A stretch of DNA of 64,000 nucleotides from Pseudomonas sp. Leaf48 (GCF_001421885.1 NZ_LMLH01000033.1:124001-188000); one strand, 5' to 3'. Positions 8,268 through 17,224 are shown, numbered from the stretch's first letter. Notes: generated from the letters alone by a model not told the origin. Translations and numbers: made by a program.

Positions 8268-8296
8268 AATTCGAAAATAAATAACTTTTTCGAATT
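8268..8296. promoter_or_regulatory. Ten-base inverted repeat upstream of tauA
   Basis: AATTCGAAAA (8268-8277) and TTTTCGAATT (8287-8296) are perfect reverse complements separated by nine AT-rich bases. The element lies 62-90 bp upstream of tauA, between the gene and a REP-like block. Its size and place suit a LysR-type (CysB/Cbl-like) or other dimeric activator site for sulfonate genes. The cognate regulator is not shown by the sequence. Confidence 0.5.
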
Positions 8297-8324
8297 AGCT
8301 ATAAGCTGAAAAATCTAAGGGTGA

Positions 8325-8437
8325 ACAGGGATCGTTCTATCGCTGTGCATGGGGATGCAGCCGGTGACGCTGCGCGTCACCTGGACGCGGAGCGTCCCTT
8401 GAGTCATTCCCACGCAGAACGTGGGAACGATCCCTGT
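8325..8437. repeat. Composite REP-like repeat (GTTCCCACGC family)
   Basis: The block is bounded by inverted ends (ACAGGGATCGTTC at 8325-8337 and its complement at 8425-8437). It contains inner hairpins at about 8364-8380 and 8407-8427 (TTCCCACG...CGTGGGAA). The TTCCCACGC...GCGTGGGAA core recurs at 15615-15645. It fills the gap between tauA's upstream region and the end of gshA. Confidence 0.7.
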
Positions 8438-8447
8438 CAGGCGCTGA

Positions 8448-10031
8448 TTAATTACTGATCGCCAGGATACTGGCCTGGTACGCCCCGACAAACACATCAA
8501 AATCGCCGACTTCGTTATTTTCCAGCTCATCCTGCTGAGCCAGTGACGAACGCGCCAGCGCTTCAAATTTCGCCTGTTCCTCGGCAGCCAAAGGCTCGCT
8601 GCGAAAGTACTCGGCGTGGACCTGGCTCTGGCGCAAGGAGAACTGGGCGAAGCTTTCCTTGTGCTCGGCCATTGCCGCCAATACTTGGGCGGAGGGCGTC
8701 AGGGACGGATCCTTGACCTTGGCCATTTGAGCATCCAGCGCCTTGCTGTGGGCGTCGCCGCCATGGCTCTGATCGAGCAGTGCCGCCAGCGGGGCAATGT
8801 TTTCCAGTAGTTGGCCGGCCCACTCTTTCAGGTCGACCGCTTGGCCGTCCCGCTGCAATTGCAGGCCTGGACGACGGCCTTCCTTGACCACGCTGAGGAA
8901 GTTCGAGGTCGCGTTGGTGCAGTGGGTGTTGGTCAGCAGCGGGCTGTCATTGAGCGCGCAGTACAACAGGAAGGCATCGAGGAAGCGTGATTCGGCCAGG
9001 TCGATACCCATCGGCAGGAACGGGTTGATGTCCAGGCATCGCACTTCGACGTACTGGATGCCACGGGCCACCAGCGCCTGGATCGGCCGCTCGCCGGTGT
9101 AGGTCACGCGTTTGGGGCGGATGTTGGAGTAGTACTCGTTCTCGATCTGCAGGATGTTGGTATTGAGCTGTACCCACTCGCCATCCTTGTGGGTGCCGAC
9201 TTCGACGTACGGTGCATACGGCGTAGCCACCGCCTTGCGCAGGCTGTCGGTGTAGCTGCTCAGATCGTTGTAGCACGGCGTCAGGCCGGCCTGGGCGTTG
9301 CTCTGGTAACCGAGGTCACTCATGCGCAGGCTGGTGGCGTACGGCAGGTACAGGGTCTCCGGGTCCAGTTGCTCCAGCTGGTGCGAGCGTCCGCGCAGGA
9401 AACCGGCGTCCAGCGCTGGTGAGGCTCCGAACAGGTACATCAGCAACCAGCTGTAACGACGGAAGTTGCGGATCAGCGCGATGTAGGACGACGACTGATA
9501 GTCGCGGTCGGTGCCGACAAATCCTTCGGCCTGCCTGATCAGCGGCCAGATTTTTTCCGGCAGGGAAAAATTGTAGTGAATCCCGGCAATGCACTGCATG
9601 GTCTTGCCGTAGCGCAGGGCCAGGCCCTTGCGGTACACGTACTTGAGCTGCCCGATATTGGAGGTGCCGTAATAGGCGATCGGGATGTCTTCCTCGGCCG
9701 GCAACGGGCACGGCATCGATGGGCTCCACAGGTACTCGTTGCCGAGCTTGCTGTAGGCAAAACGGTGAATGCTGTCCAGGCTTGCCAGCGTATCGGCAGG
9801 ATCGGGCAGAGCCGGGGTGATGAACTCCAGCAGCGACTCGGAATAGTCGGTGGTGATCTGTTCGTTGGTCAGCGCGGAACCCAATTCTTCCGGGTGAGGC
9901 GTTTGCGCCAGGCGACCTTCGCTGGTCACGCGCAGGCATTCACGTTCGATGCCGTGAAGGCACTGTTCGAGCAGAGAGAGGTTAGCGCGCTCGCCGAGCA
10001 GAGCCAGGCGGCGGTTGAGAAGTTCGCTCAA
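8448..10031 (-). CDS. gshA: Glutamate-cysteine ligase
   Basis: This 527-residue enzyme catalyses the ATP-dependent joining of L-glutamate and L-cysteine, the first step of glutathione synthesis. Conserved segments include GIERECLRV (residues about 27-35), FITPALPD, the YNFSLPEK motif and YVEVRCLDINPF. A GTG five codons upstream (10046) is possible. The TTG at 10031 is preferred because AAGGA lies just before it and because it gives MSELLNRRLALL, as in P. aeruginosa GshA. The gene is monocistronic. Confidence 0.92.
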   Translation of the reverse strand: MSELLNRRLALLGERANLSLLEQCLHGIERECLRVTSEGRLAQTPHPEELGSALTNEQITTDYSESLLEFITPALPDPADTLASLDSIHRFAYSKLGNEYLWSPSMPCPLPAEEDIPIAYYGTSNIGQLKYVYRKGLALRYGKTMQCIAGIHYNFSLPEKIWPLIRQAEGFVGTDRDYQSSSYIALIRNFRRYSWLLMYLFGASPALDAGFLRGRSHQLEQLDPETLYLPYATSLRMSDLGYQSNAQAGLTPCYNDLSSYTDSLRKAVATPYAPYVEVGTHKDGEWVQLNTNILQIENEYYSNIRPKRVTYTGERPIQALVARGIQYVEVRCLDINPFLPMGIDLAESRFLDAFLLYCALNDSPLLTNTHCTNATSNFLSVVKEGRRPGLQLQRDGQAVDLKEWAGQLLENIAPLAALLDQSHGGDAHSKALDAQMAKVKDPSLTPSAQVLAAMAEHKESFAQFSLRQSQVHAEYFRSEPLAAEEQAKFEALARSSLAQQDELENNEVGDFDVFVGAYQASILAISN

Positions 10032-10169
10032 GTTGGATTCCTTCACGCGTCAGTCGCCCCAATATGGGGGTGGTCAAGACGGTCTACAAGGGTGAAGTTG
10101 AAACTGGCGTTTTCGCCTGGTTTTTCGAGCCGCACAGGCCGTATGCCGGTCAGTCAGAAACTACACGAT

Positions 10170-10324
10170 CCCTGTGGGAGCGATCTGTGGCGAGGGGGCT
10201 TGCCGGAACGCCGCATCGGCCCGTTTGAGTGCGTAGCACTCTCAAAATCCTGGACATTCAGAGATTTTGGGGCTGCTTCGCTGCCCAACGGGGGCAAGCC
10301 CCCTCGCCACAGGCGCTCCTACAG
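10170..10324. repeat. Long REP-like inverted repeat
   Basis: The left arm CTGTGGGAGCG...GGCGAGGGGGCTTGCC and the right arm GGCAAGCCCCCTCGCCACAG...CTCCTACAG face each other over an imperfect stem of about 60 bases. It is one of the larger Pseudomonas extragenic palindromes. It fills most of the gap between the thioesterase end and the gshA start (minus strand), with no gene. Confidence 0.75.
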
Positions 10325-10365
10325 GATGTATGACGCTGAAATTAACTCAAATTGATAGCGACTAG

Positions 10366-10749
10366 CTACAGGACAGCGAACGTGCCTTGCGCTTTTGCGA
10401 CCAGTTTGTCGCCTTGCATCACATCGGCCTCGACCACCAGCGTGCGCCGACCCGGATGAATCACCCGCGCCGTGCACATCACCTCACCGTCAGAAACAGC
10501 GCGGATGTAGTTGATCTTGCATTCGATGGTCGCGCTCTGCTGGTCGAAGCCATGGGTGCTGGAACAGGCCAGCCCCATGGCAATGTCCACCAAGCTGAAC
10601 AAGGCCCCGCCGTGCAGCTTGCCGCCGCGATTGCGCAGCTCGGGTTCAAGCGCCAGGGCGACTTGGGCCACCCCGGTTTCCAGGCTGTGCAAGCGGCAAC
10701 CCAGCAGCTTGAAAAACGCGCTCTGGGTCAGGCCGGCAGGGATCTCCAT
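10366..10749 (-). CDS. PaaI-family hot-dog thioesterase
   Basis: This 127-residue single hot-dog domain protein shows the PaaI/YdiI signature: NRGGKLHGGALFSLVDIAMG (from about residue 40, ending in the catalytic acidic residue of LVD). It is followed by an RVIHPGRRTLVVEADV strand pair. Enzymes of this group hydrolyse acyl- or aryl-CoA thioesters in the cytoplasm. ATG at 10749 overlaps the stop of tex by one base (TGATG), so the two are co-transcribed and translationally coupled. The precise substrate cannot be read from the sequence. Confidence 0.82.
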   Translation of the reverse strand: MEIPAGLTQSAFFKLLGCRLHSLETGVAQVALALEPELRNRGGKLHGGALFSLVDIAMGLACSSTHGFDQQSATIECKINYIRAVSDGEVMCTARVIHPGRRTLVVEADVMQGDKLVAKAQGTFAVL

Positions 10750-13073
10750 CAACGTTTCTTCAACTGCTTGGCATTGGCGAACAGCGAGGCCATGGCATTG
10801 TTGCTCGGTGCCGCAGCGGTGGTCTCTTTGCGTGGTGCGTTGTTCTGGGACTGGCGCGGAGCCGAACCCGGACGTGCACCGCGAGCGCCGTCGATTTTCT
10901 CGCCCGGGGTGTCGCTCATGCGCATCGACAGGCCCACGCGCTTGCGCGGGATGTCGACTTCCATGACCTTCACTTTCACCACGTCACCGGCCTTCACCGC
11001 TTCACGAGGATCCTTGATGAACTTCTCCGAAAGCGCAGAGATGTGCACCAAACCGTCCTGATGCACGCCGATGTCGACGAACGCGCCGAAATTGGTCACG
11101 TTGGTCACCACGCCTTCGAGGATCATGCCCAGTTCGAGGTCCTTGAGGTCTTCGACGCCTTCCTGGAATTCGGCGGTCTTGAACTCGGGACGCGGGTCGC
11201 GCCCGGGTTTCTCAAGTTCTTGCAGAATGTCGGTGACGGTTGGCAGGCCGAAGCTTTCATCGGTGTACTTCTTCGGGTCCAGGCGCTTGAGGAATGCGGC
11301 ATCACCGATCAGCGAGCGGATGTCACGGTCGGTCTCGGCGGCGATGCGCTGCACCAGTGGATAGGCTTCCGGGTGAACTGCCGACGAGTCCAGCGGATTG
11401 TCGCCGTTCATCACGCGCAGGAAGCCGGCTGCCTGTTCGAAGGTTTTTTCACCCAAGCGCGCAACTTTCTTCAACGCGGCGCGGGTCTTGAATGCGCCGT
11501 GTTCATCGCGGTGGCTGACGATGTTCTGCGCCAGGGTCGCGTTGAGGCCGGAGATGCGGGCCAGCAGCGCCACCGAAGCGGTGTTCACGTCGACGCCCAC
11601 GGCGTTTACGCAGTCCTCGACTACGGCATCCAGGCCGCGAGCCAGTTTGAGCTGCGATACGTCGTGCTGGTACTGACCGACACCGATGGATTTCGGATCG
11701 ATTTTCACCAGCTCGGCCAGCGGGTCTTGCAGGCGACGGGCAATCGATACTGCCCCACGGATCGACACGTCGAGGTCCGGGAATTCTTTGGAAGCCAGTT
11801 CCGAGGCCGAGTAGACGGATGCGCCGGCCTCGGAGACCATGACTTTGGTCATTTTCATGGCTGGATATTTTTTGATCAGTTCAGCCGCGAGCTTGTCGGT
11901 TTCACGGCTGGCGGTGCCGTTACCAATGGCGATCAGGTCCACGGAGTGCTTGGCGCAAAGGGCGGCGAGCACGGCAAGGGTCTGGTCCCACTTGTTGTGC
12001 GGCACGTGCGGGTAGACCGTGGCGTGATCGAGCAGCTTGCCGGTGGAATCAACCACCGCCACCTTGCAGCCGGTACGCAGGCCCGGGTCGAGGCCCAGGG
12101 TAGCGCGCGGGCCGGCCGGGGCCGACAGCAGCAGGTCGTGCAGGTTGTGGGCGAACACATTGATCGCCTCGGTTTCGGCGCCGTCGCGCAGTTCGCCCAG
12201 CAGGTCGGTTTCCAGGTGAGTGTAGAGCTTGACCTTCCAGGTCCAGCGCACCACTTCGCCCAGCCATTTATCGGCGGCGCGGTTCTGGTTCTGGATGCCG
12301 AATTGCTGGCCGATCATGCCTTCGCACGGGTGCATGGTGCCTGGCAGTTCGTCACCGACCTTCAGCGCAGAGCTGAGAATGCCTTCGTTGCGGCCACGGA
12401 AAATTGCCAGGGCGCGGTGCGACGGCATGCTTTTGAGCGGTTCGTCGTGCTCGAAGTAGTCGCGGAACTTGGCGCCTTCCTCTTCCTTGCCGGCGATCAC
12501 GCGGGCACTGAGGGTTGCCTCCTGCTTGAGGTAGTTGCGCAGCTTGTCCAGCAGACCTGCGTCTTCGGCAAAGCGCTCCATCAGGATGTATTTGGCGCCT
12601 TCGAGGGCGGCTTTCACATCGGCCACGCCTTTTTCGGCGTCGATGAAGCGGGCGGCTTCGGTTTCAGGAGTCAGGGACGGGTCATTGAACAGGCCATCAG
12701 CCAGCTCGCCGAGGCCGGCTTCCAGGGCGATCTGGCCCTTGGTGCGGCGCTTCTGCTTGTACGGCAGGTACAAGTCTTCGAGACGGGTCTTGGTGTCGGC
12801 GAGCTTGATATCGCGCTCAAGTTGCGGGGTCAGCTTGCCCTGCTCGGTGATGCTGGCAAGGATGCTGATGCGCCGTTCGTCGAGTTCTCGCAGGTAGCGC
12901 AGACGCTCTTCAAGGTGACGCAGTTGGGTGTCATCGAGACTGCCGGTCACTTCTTTCCGGTAACGGGCGATGAAAGGAACGGTAGAACCTTCATCGAGTA
13001 GCGCGACGGCCGCTTCGACCTGTTGTGGGCGTACACCGAGTTCCTCGGCGATGCGGCTGTTGATGCTGTCCAT
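10749..13073 (-). CDS. tex: Tex transcription accessory protein
   Basis: This 774-residue RNA-binding protein spans the normal Tex length. It has an N-terminal helical domain with VPFIARYRKEVTGSLDD (near residue 35), and a YqgF/RNase H-like domain starting near residue 320 (GLDPGLRTGCKVAVVD). Helix-hairpin-helix segments follow near residue 500, and an S1 domain near residues 645-720 (GMILEGVVTNVTNFGAFVDI). A basic, alanine-rich tail ends the protein. ATG at 13073 is preceded by AGGTGG; an upstream TTG at 13088 is rejected because homologues begin MDSIN. Tex binds nucleic acid and affects transcription and virulence genes in Bordetella, Pseudomonas and others. Confidence 0.94.
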   Translation of the reverse strand: MDSINSRIAEELGVRPQQVEAAVALLDEGSTVPFIARYRKEVTGSLDDTQLRHLEERLRYLRELDERRISILASITEQGKLTPQLERDIKLADTKTRLEDLYLPYKQKRRTKGQIALEAGLGELADGLFNDPSLTPETEAARFIDAEKGVADVKAALEGAKYILMERFAEDAGLLDKLRNYLKQEATLSARVIAGKEEEGAKFRDYFEHDEPLKSMPSHRALAIFRGRNEGILSSALKVGDELPGTMHPCEGMIGQQFGIQNQNRAADKWLGEVVRWTWKVKLYTHLETDLLGELRDGAETEAINVFAHNLHDLLLSAPAGPRATLGLDPGLRTGCKVAVVDSTGKLLDHATVYPHVPHNKWDQTLAVLAALCAKHSVDLIAIGNGTASRETDKLAAELIKKYPAMKMTKVMVSEAGASVYSASELASKEFPDLDVSIRGAVSIARRLQDPLAELVKIDPKSIGVGQYQHDVSQLKLARGLDAVVEDCVNAVGVDVNTASVALLARISGLNATLAQNIVSHRDEHGAFKTRAALKKVARLGEKTFEQAAGFLRVMNGDNPLDSSAVHPEAYPLVQRIAAETDRDIRSLIGDAAFLKRLDPKKYTDESFGLPTVTDILQELEKPGRDPRPEFKTAEFQEGVEDLKDLELGMILEGVVTNVTNFGAFVDIGVHQDGLVHISALSEKFIKDPREAVKAGDVVKVKVMEVDIPRKRVGLSMRMSDTPGEKIDGARGARPGSAPRQSQNNAPRKETTAAAPSNNAMASLFANAKQLKKR

Positions 13074-13433
13074 AAAACCACCTGACAAATTGTGAAAGCA
13101 GGCTCGCAGGCGCGAAGATAAGGCCTTGACGAGTCTGGTTGAGCGGCCTGGCCTGCGCCGCTACCTGGATCAAAAGGTATCCCGTTGACCCGTGAAATCG
13201 AACAATTACTGCCGATGCCATGAAAATAAATGGCGTCTGTCTGTAGTACCTGTCTGATGTTGCCTGACACAAAAGGCCGCGCATTATAACCAGCGTTCTG
13301 CCCTTCGGGGGCATTGCAGGTGCAGGCACAATGCCCGGATTTCTGGCGGTTGAGGAAAAATCTGCTAACAATGCACACGGTGCGTATAACGGCAGCTACG
13401 CCATAATGCGCACCGAGCTAAAAGGAGCATCCA
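13074..13433. promoter_or_regulatory. Divergent tex / ompR promoter region
   Basis: No gene is seen. On the minus strand TATAAT (complement of about 13283-13289) lies about 210 bp from tex and is a good -10. On the plus strand CATAAT at about 13401, in a context with repeated GTGCG, precedes ompR by some 30 bases. AAGGAG lies just ahead of the ompR ATG. Confidence 0.4.
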
Positions 13434-14174
13434 ATGAGCAGCACTGCAAACATTGCTGAAGGCGAAAAAATTCTTATTGTTGACGACGATCCGGGCCTCA
13501 GCAGCCTGCTGGAGCGTTTTTTCGTCAGCAAGGGCTACCGCGCCCGCGCCGTACCGAACACCGAACAAATGGACCGCCTGCTGGCGCGTGAAGTGTTCAA
13601 CCTGGTCGTACTCGACCTGATGTTGCCCGGTGAAGACGGTCTGACCGCCTGCCGCCGCCTGCGCAACGCGAACAATCAGATTCCGATCATCATGCTTACC
13701 GCCAAGGGCGACGAGCTGAGCCGCATCAAGGGCCTGGAACTGGGCGCCGACGACTATCTGGCCAAGCCATTCAATCCGGATGAGCTGATGGCTCGCGTAA
13801 AAGCGGTACTGCGTCGTCAGTTGGCGCCGGTTCCTGGTGCGCCGGGCAGCGAAGACGAAAGCGTGACATTTGGTGATTACGAGTTGTCCCTGGCAACCCG
13901 CGAGCTCAAGCGAGGTGATGAGGTTCACATGCTCACCACCGGTGAATTCGCAGTGCTCAAGGCGCTTGTGATGAATGCCCGTCAGCCATTGACCCGCGAC
14001 AAGTTGATGAACCTGGCCCGTGGCCGCGAGTGGGATGCGCTGGAGCGCTCCATCGACGTGCAGATTTCCCGTCTGCGCCGGATGATCGAACCTGATCCAT
14101 CCAAACCGCGTTATATCCAGACCGTCTGGGGCGTGGGTTACGTCTTCGTGCCGGATGGCACTGCCACCAAGTGA
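13434..14174 (+). CDS. ompR: OmpR-family response regulator (OmpR/AmgR)
   Basis: This 246-residue protein has a receiver domain in residues 10-125, with the acidic pocket in LIVDDDPG, phospho-acceptor D61 in VLDLMLPGEDG, and the conserved T and K (MLTAKG, AKPF). A winged-helix DNA-binding domain follows (residues about 145-240, ERSIDVQISRLRRMIE and TVWGVGYVF). It precedes an EnvZ-type kinase. In P. aeruginosa the orthologue AmgR governs envelope-stress responses and intrinsic aminoglycoside resistance, with AmgS. A REP-like element separates the two genes but does not break the likely operon. It acts in the cytoplasm as a transcription factor. Confidence 0.93.
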   Translation: MSSTANIAEGEKILIVDDDPGLSSLLERFFVSKGYRARAVPNTEQMDRLLAREVFNLVVLDLMLPGEDGLTACRRLRNANNQIPIIMLTAKGDELSRIKGLELGADDYLAKPFNPDELMARVKAVLRRQLAPVPGAPGSEDESVTFGDYELSLATRELKRGDEVHMLTTGEFAVLKALVMNARQPLTRDKLMNLARGREWDALERSIDVQISRLRRMIEPDPSKPRYIQTVWGVGYVFVPDGTATK

Positions 14175-14183
14175 TCGGTGATT

Positions 14184-14272
14184 TGTAGGAGCGAGTCATG
14201 CGGGTAAAGGGTCAGATGATCTTGCCCGCAGACTCGCGATCCGCAATATGCGAGCATCGCTCGCTCCTGCAA
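14184..14272. repeat. REP-like inverted repeat between ompR and envZ
   Basis: TTGTAGGAGCGAG at the left and CTCGCTCCTGCAA at the right enclose two smaller palindromes, over about 90 bases in total. It fills the whole spacer of the two-component pair and could reduce read-through into envZ. Confidence 0.65.
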
Positions 14273-14289
14273 GTGTGTAACGGTTACCC

Positions 14290-15603
14290 ATGAAAACCCC
14301 CGTTTGGTTCCCCCAGAGTTTCTTCTCCCGCACCCTTTGGCTGGTGCTGATCGTCGTGCTGTTTTCCAAGGCGCTGACCCTGGTTTATCTGCTGATGAAC
14401 GAAGACGTGCTGGTTGACCGCCAATACAGCCATGGCGTCGCCCTGACGCTGCGGGCCTATTGGGCTGCCGATGAGGAAAATCGCGCCAAGATCGCCGAGG
14501 CTGCGACTTTGATCCGGGTAGTCGGTGCCGGGGTGCCGGAAGGCGAGCAGCATTGGCCCTACAGCGAAATCTACCAGCGCCAGATGCAAGACGAGTTGGG
14601 AGCCGATACCGAAGTCCGATTACGCATGCACTCACCGCCGGCGCTATGGGTTCGGGCGCCAAGCCTGGGTGACGGCTGGCTGAAAGTGCCGCTCTACCCG
14701 CATCCTTTGCGCGGCCAGAAAATCTGGAACGTGCTCGGCTGGTTCCTTGCGATCGGCCTGTTATCCACGGCCTCGGCCTGGATCTTCGTCAGCCAGCTCA
14801 ACCAGCCATTGAAACGCCTTGTGTATGCTGCGCGGCAACTCGGCCAGGGCCGTAGCGTGCGTCTGCCGATCAGCGATACGCCCAGCGAAATGACCGAGGT
14901 TTACCGCGCTTTCAACCAGATGGCCGAAGACGTTGAGCAGGCCGGTCGCGAGCGTGAGCTGATGCTGGCCGGGGTGTCCCATGACCTGCGCACGCCGTTG
15001 ACCCGCTTGCGTCTGTCCCTGGAATTGATGGGTGATCGCACCGACCTGACTAACGACATGGTGCGCGACATCGAAGACATGGACGCCATTCTCGACCAGT
15101 TCCTGGCGTTCATTCGCGATGGTCGTGACGAGTCGGTGGAAGAGGTGGACCTGAGTGATCTGGTCCGTGAAGTTGCCGCGCCGTACAACCAGAACGAAGA
15201 AAAAGTGCATCTGCACCTTGAACCGATCCAGCCGTTTCCGCTACGTCGGGTTTCAATGAAGCGGTTGTTGAACAACCTGATCGGCAATGCGCTGCATCAC
15301 GCCGGCAGTGGCGTGGAAGTGGCGGCCTATGTATCGGGTGACACTGCCGCTCCCTATGTGGTGCTGAGTGTCATGGATCGTGGAGCCGGGATCGATCCAT
15401 CGGAGCTGGAAGCAATCTTTAATCCGTTCACCCGTGGCGACCGCGCACGGGGCGGGAAGGGCACAGGCTTGGGGTTGGCGATCGTGAAGCGGATTGCTTC
15501 GATGCATGGCGGCAATGTCGAGTTGCGCAACCGTTCGGGTGGCGGGCTGGAAGCGCGGGTGCGGTTGCCGCTGGGTCTGCTGTTGCCCAGAGATGCGGTC
15601 TGA
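14290..15603 (+). CDS. envZ: EnvZ-type sensor histidine kinase (EnvZ/AmgS)
   Basis: This 437-residue inner-membrane kinase has a first membrane segment at residues 12-34 and a periplasmic region to about residue 150. A second membrane segment and a HAMP linker (about 170-222) follow. The dimerisation box carries phospho-acceptor H231 in GVSHDLRTPLTRLR. The ATP-binding domain shows the N box (NNLIGNALHHA), the G1 box (DRGAGI) and the G2 box (GKGTGLGLAIV). It pairs with the upstream OmpR. In P. aeruginosa the AmgRS pair responds to mistranslated membrane proteins; this role is inferred here from orthology and context. It ends at a perfect hairpin shared with the convergent rimK. Confidence 0.92.
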   Translation: MKTPVWFPQSFFSRTLWLVLIVVLFSKALTLVYLLMNEDVLVDRQYSHGVALTLRAYWAADEENRAKIAEAATLIRVVGAGVPEGEQHWPYSEIYQRQMQDELGADTEVRLRMHSPPALWVRAPSLGDGWLKVPLYPHPLRGQKIWNVLGWFLAIGLLSTASAWIFVSQLNQPLKRLVYAARQLGQGRSVRLPISDTPSEMTEVYRAFNQMAEDVEQAGRERELMLAGVSHDLRTPLTRLRLSLELMGDRTDLTNDMVRDIEDMDAILDQFLAFIRDGRDESVEEVDLSDLVREVAAPYNQNEEKVHLHLEPIQPFPLRRVSMKRLLNNLIGNALHHAGSGVEVAAYVSGDTAAPYVVLSVMDRGAGIDPSELEAIFNPFTRGDRARGGKGTGLGLAIVKRIASMHGGNVELRNRSGGGLEARVRLPLGLLLPRDAV

Positions 15604-15614
15604 CTGTCTGACTT

Positions 15615-15645
15615 GATCGTTCCCACGCAGAGCGTGGGAACGATC
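15615..15645. terminator. Symmetric hairpin between envZ and rimK
   Basis: A perfect 14-bp stem (GATCGTTCCCACGC / GCGTGGGAACGATC) has an AGA loop. It lies 12 bp after the envZ stop and 13 bp from the rimK stop on the other strand. It belongs to the same repeat family as 8407-8427 and probably serves as a shared end for both transcripts. It lacks a T-tract. Confidence 0.5.
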
Positions 15646-15657
15646 AGCAAGTGAGGG

Positions 15658-16563
15658 TTAACCCTTACCCTTGGTCCGTGTCATGTTCGGCCCGCCATTC
15701 TTCTCCAGATGCTCGATGATGATCCCTGCCACATTCTTCCCGGTGGTGGTCTCGATCCCCTCCAGTCCAGGTGACGAGTTCACTTCCATCACCAGCGGTC
15801 CATGATTGGAGCGCAGGATGTCCACGCCAGCCACCGCCAGCCCCATCACCTTTGCTGCACGCAAAGCCGTCATGCGTTCTTCCGGTGTGATCTTGATCAG
15901 ACTCGCGCTGCCGCCACGATGCAGGTTGGAGCGAAACTCTCCTGGCTTGGCCTGGCGCTTCATTGCTGCAATCACCTTGTCGCCTACTACGAAGCAGCGA
16001 ATGTCGGCACCCCCGGCTTCCTTGATGTACTCCTGAACCATGATGTTCTGCTTGAGCCCCATGAATGCCTCGATCACCGACTCCGCCGCTGTTGCGGTTT
16101 CGCAGAGCACCACACCGATGCCTTGGGTGCCTTCGAGAACCTTGATCACCAGCGGCGCGCCGTTGACCATTGCGATCAGGTCGGGAATGTCGTCGGGGGA
16201 GTGGGCAAATCCGGTAACAGGCAAACCGATGCCGCGACGCGACAGCAATTGCAGTGAGCGCAGCTTGTCCCGTGAGCGGGCGATGGCGACCGATTCGTTC
16301 AGTGGATAAACCCCCATCATTTCGAACTGGCGCAATACCGCGCAGCCATAAAACGTCACCGATGCACCGATCCGCGGGATCACTGCATCGAAACCTTCCA
16401 GCGGCCTGCCCCGGTAGTGGATCTGCGGCTTGTGGCTGGCAATGTTCATGTAGGCGCGCAGGGTGTCGACCACCACCATTTCATGGCCGCGTTCAGTCCC
16501 GGCTTCAACCAGGCGTCGGGTGGAATACAGACGTGGATTGCGCGACAGCACAGCGATCTTCAT
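15658..16563 (-). CDS. rimK: Ribosomal protein S6 modification enzyme (glutamate ligase)
   Basis: This 301-residue ATP-grasp ligase adds glutamates to the C-terminus of ribosomal protein S6. Visible features are the N-terminal preATP-grasp segment KIAVLSRNPRLYSTRRL, the nucleotide-binding stretch PLVIKVLEGTQGIGVVLCE (near residue 137), QEYIKEAGGADIRCFVVG, and the metal-binding VMEVNSSPGLEGIE (near 260). Its ATG overlaps the rimB stop (ATGA). In Pseudomonas RimK works with RimA and RimB and influences ribosome composition, motility and rhizosphere colonisation. Confidence 0.93.
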   Translation of the reverse strand: MKIAVLSRNPRLYSTRRLVEAGTERGHEMVVVDTLRAYMNIASHKPQIHYRGRPLEGFDAVIPRIGASVTFYGCAVLRQFEMMGVYPLNESVAIARSRDKLRSLQLLSRRGIGLPVTGFAHSPDDIPDLIAMVNGAPLVIKVLEGTQGIGVVLCETATAAESVIEAFMGLKQNIMVQEYIKEAGGADIRCFVVGDKVIAAMKRQAKPGEFRSNLHRGGSASLIKITPEERMTALRAAKVMGLAVAGVDILRSNHGPLVMEVNSSPGLEGIETTTGKNVAGIIIEHLEKNGGPNMTRTKGKG

Positions 16564-17039
16564 GCAACACCTGTGGAGGAGGTAGATACCGGGAACACCG
16601 GCTTGTCTTGTACATATTTTATGCCCGGATTGACCACCAACTGTCCGTCGATCAAGGCTTTTGAACCGAGTAGCAGGCGATAGCGCATGGACTTGCGGCA
16701 GGCGAGTGTGAACTCGACCCGCCAGACCCGATCACCAAGGGCCAGGGTGGAGCTGATCACGTATCGCACCTGCGCATGACCATTGGAGCTTTTAATGGTT
16801 TTTTTCGTCACCATCGGCGCCTCGCAGCGCCGGTGACGCAGTTGCACCACCGAACCCAGGTGCGCGGTGAAGCGCACCCATCGTTCCCCGTCGCGCTCGA
16901 AGGGCTCGATATCAGTGGCATGGAGGCTGGAGGTACTGGCGCCGGTGTCGATTTTTGCCCGAAGGCCCGCGACTCCCAAATCCGGGAGCGCCACCCACTC
17001 GCGCAGACCGACGACGGTCAAATGATCAAATGTCTTCAA
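16560..17039 (-). CDS. rimB: Retropepsin-like protease RimB
   Basis: This 159-residue protein carries the retroviral-type aspartic protease motif IDTGASTSSLHA (D31), and YRLLLGSKALIDGQLVVNPG near the C-terminus. The family is often annotated as an ATP-dependent zinc protease. RimB acts on S6 proteins polyglutamylated by RimK. The frame has no ATG. It begins at TTG (17037-17039), embedded in the stop of an upstream small frame (TTGA). That overlap is a strong sign of translational coupling and decides the start. Confidence 0.88.
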   Translation of the reverse strand: MKTFDHLTVVGLREWVALPDLGVAGLRAKIDTGASTSSLHATDIEPFERDGERWVRFTAHLGSVVQLRHRRCEAPMVTKKTIKSSNGHAQVRYVISSTLALGDRVWRVEFTLACRKSMRYRLLLGSKALIDGQLVVNPGIKYVQDKPVFPVSTSSTGVA

Positions 17040-17224
17040 AGATGCTCAACCGGTAGAAACCGCTCGGGCCGCATGGGGCCTGATGCGCGGTATTCACGCA
17101 GAATAATGATTAAAAGGCGACAGATATCTACGGCCCGGATTTCCAGCCCCTCGCAAGGGTCTGGACTGTGTGCATTGTAATCCGCACTGGTGTAATTCTT
17201 GGTACGAATGAAACGGTAGTACAG
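17036..17224 (-). CDS. rimA: Probable RimA-like small protein, start uncertain
   Basis: An open frame of about 62 codons ends in TGA at 17036-17038, overlapping the rimB TTG start by TTGA. It reads as natural protein, including AHSPDPCEGLEIRAVDI, LLIIILREYRASG and MRPERFLPVEHL. It contains no ATG before the middle; candidate starts are CTG (17224) or ATT (17233), and an in-frame stop lies at 17237-17239. Pseudomonas rim operons carry a short rimA ahead of rimB and rimK, and position and coupling match. I cannot confirm identity by sequence, and the start codon is the weakest part of the call. It overlaps the likely promoter of the divergent hslR. Confidence 0.6.
   Translation of the reverse strand: MYYRFIRTKNYTSADYNAHSPDPCEGLEIRAVDICRLLIIILREYRASGPMRPERFLPVEHL

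Noticed and set aside
11043..13001. 652-codon open frame antisense to tex
   Set aside because: Antisense to a conserved gene with clear Tex domains; no family resemblance, no ribosome-binding site.
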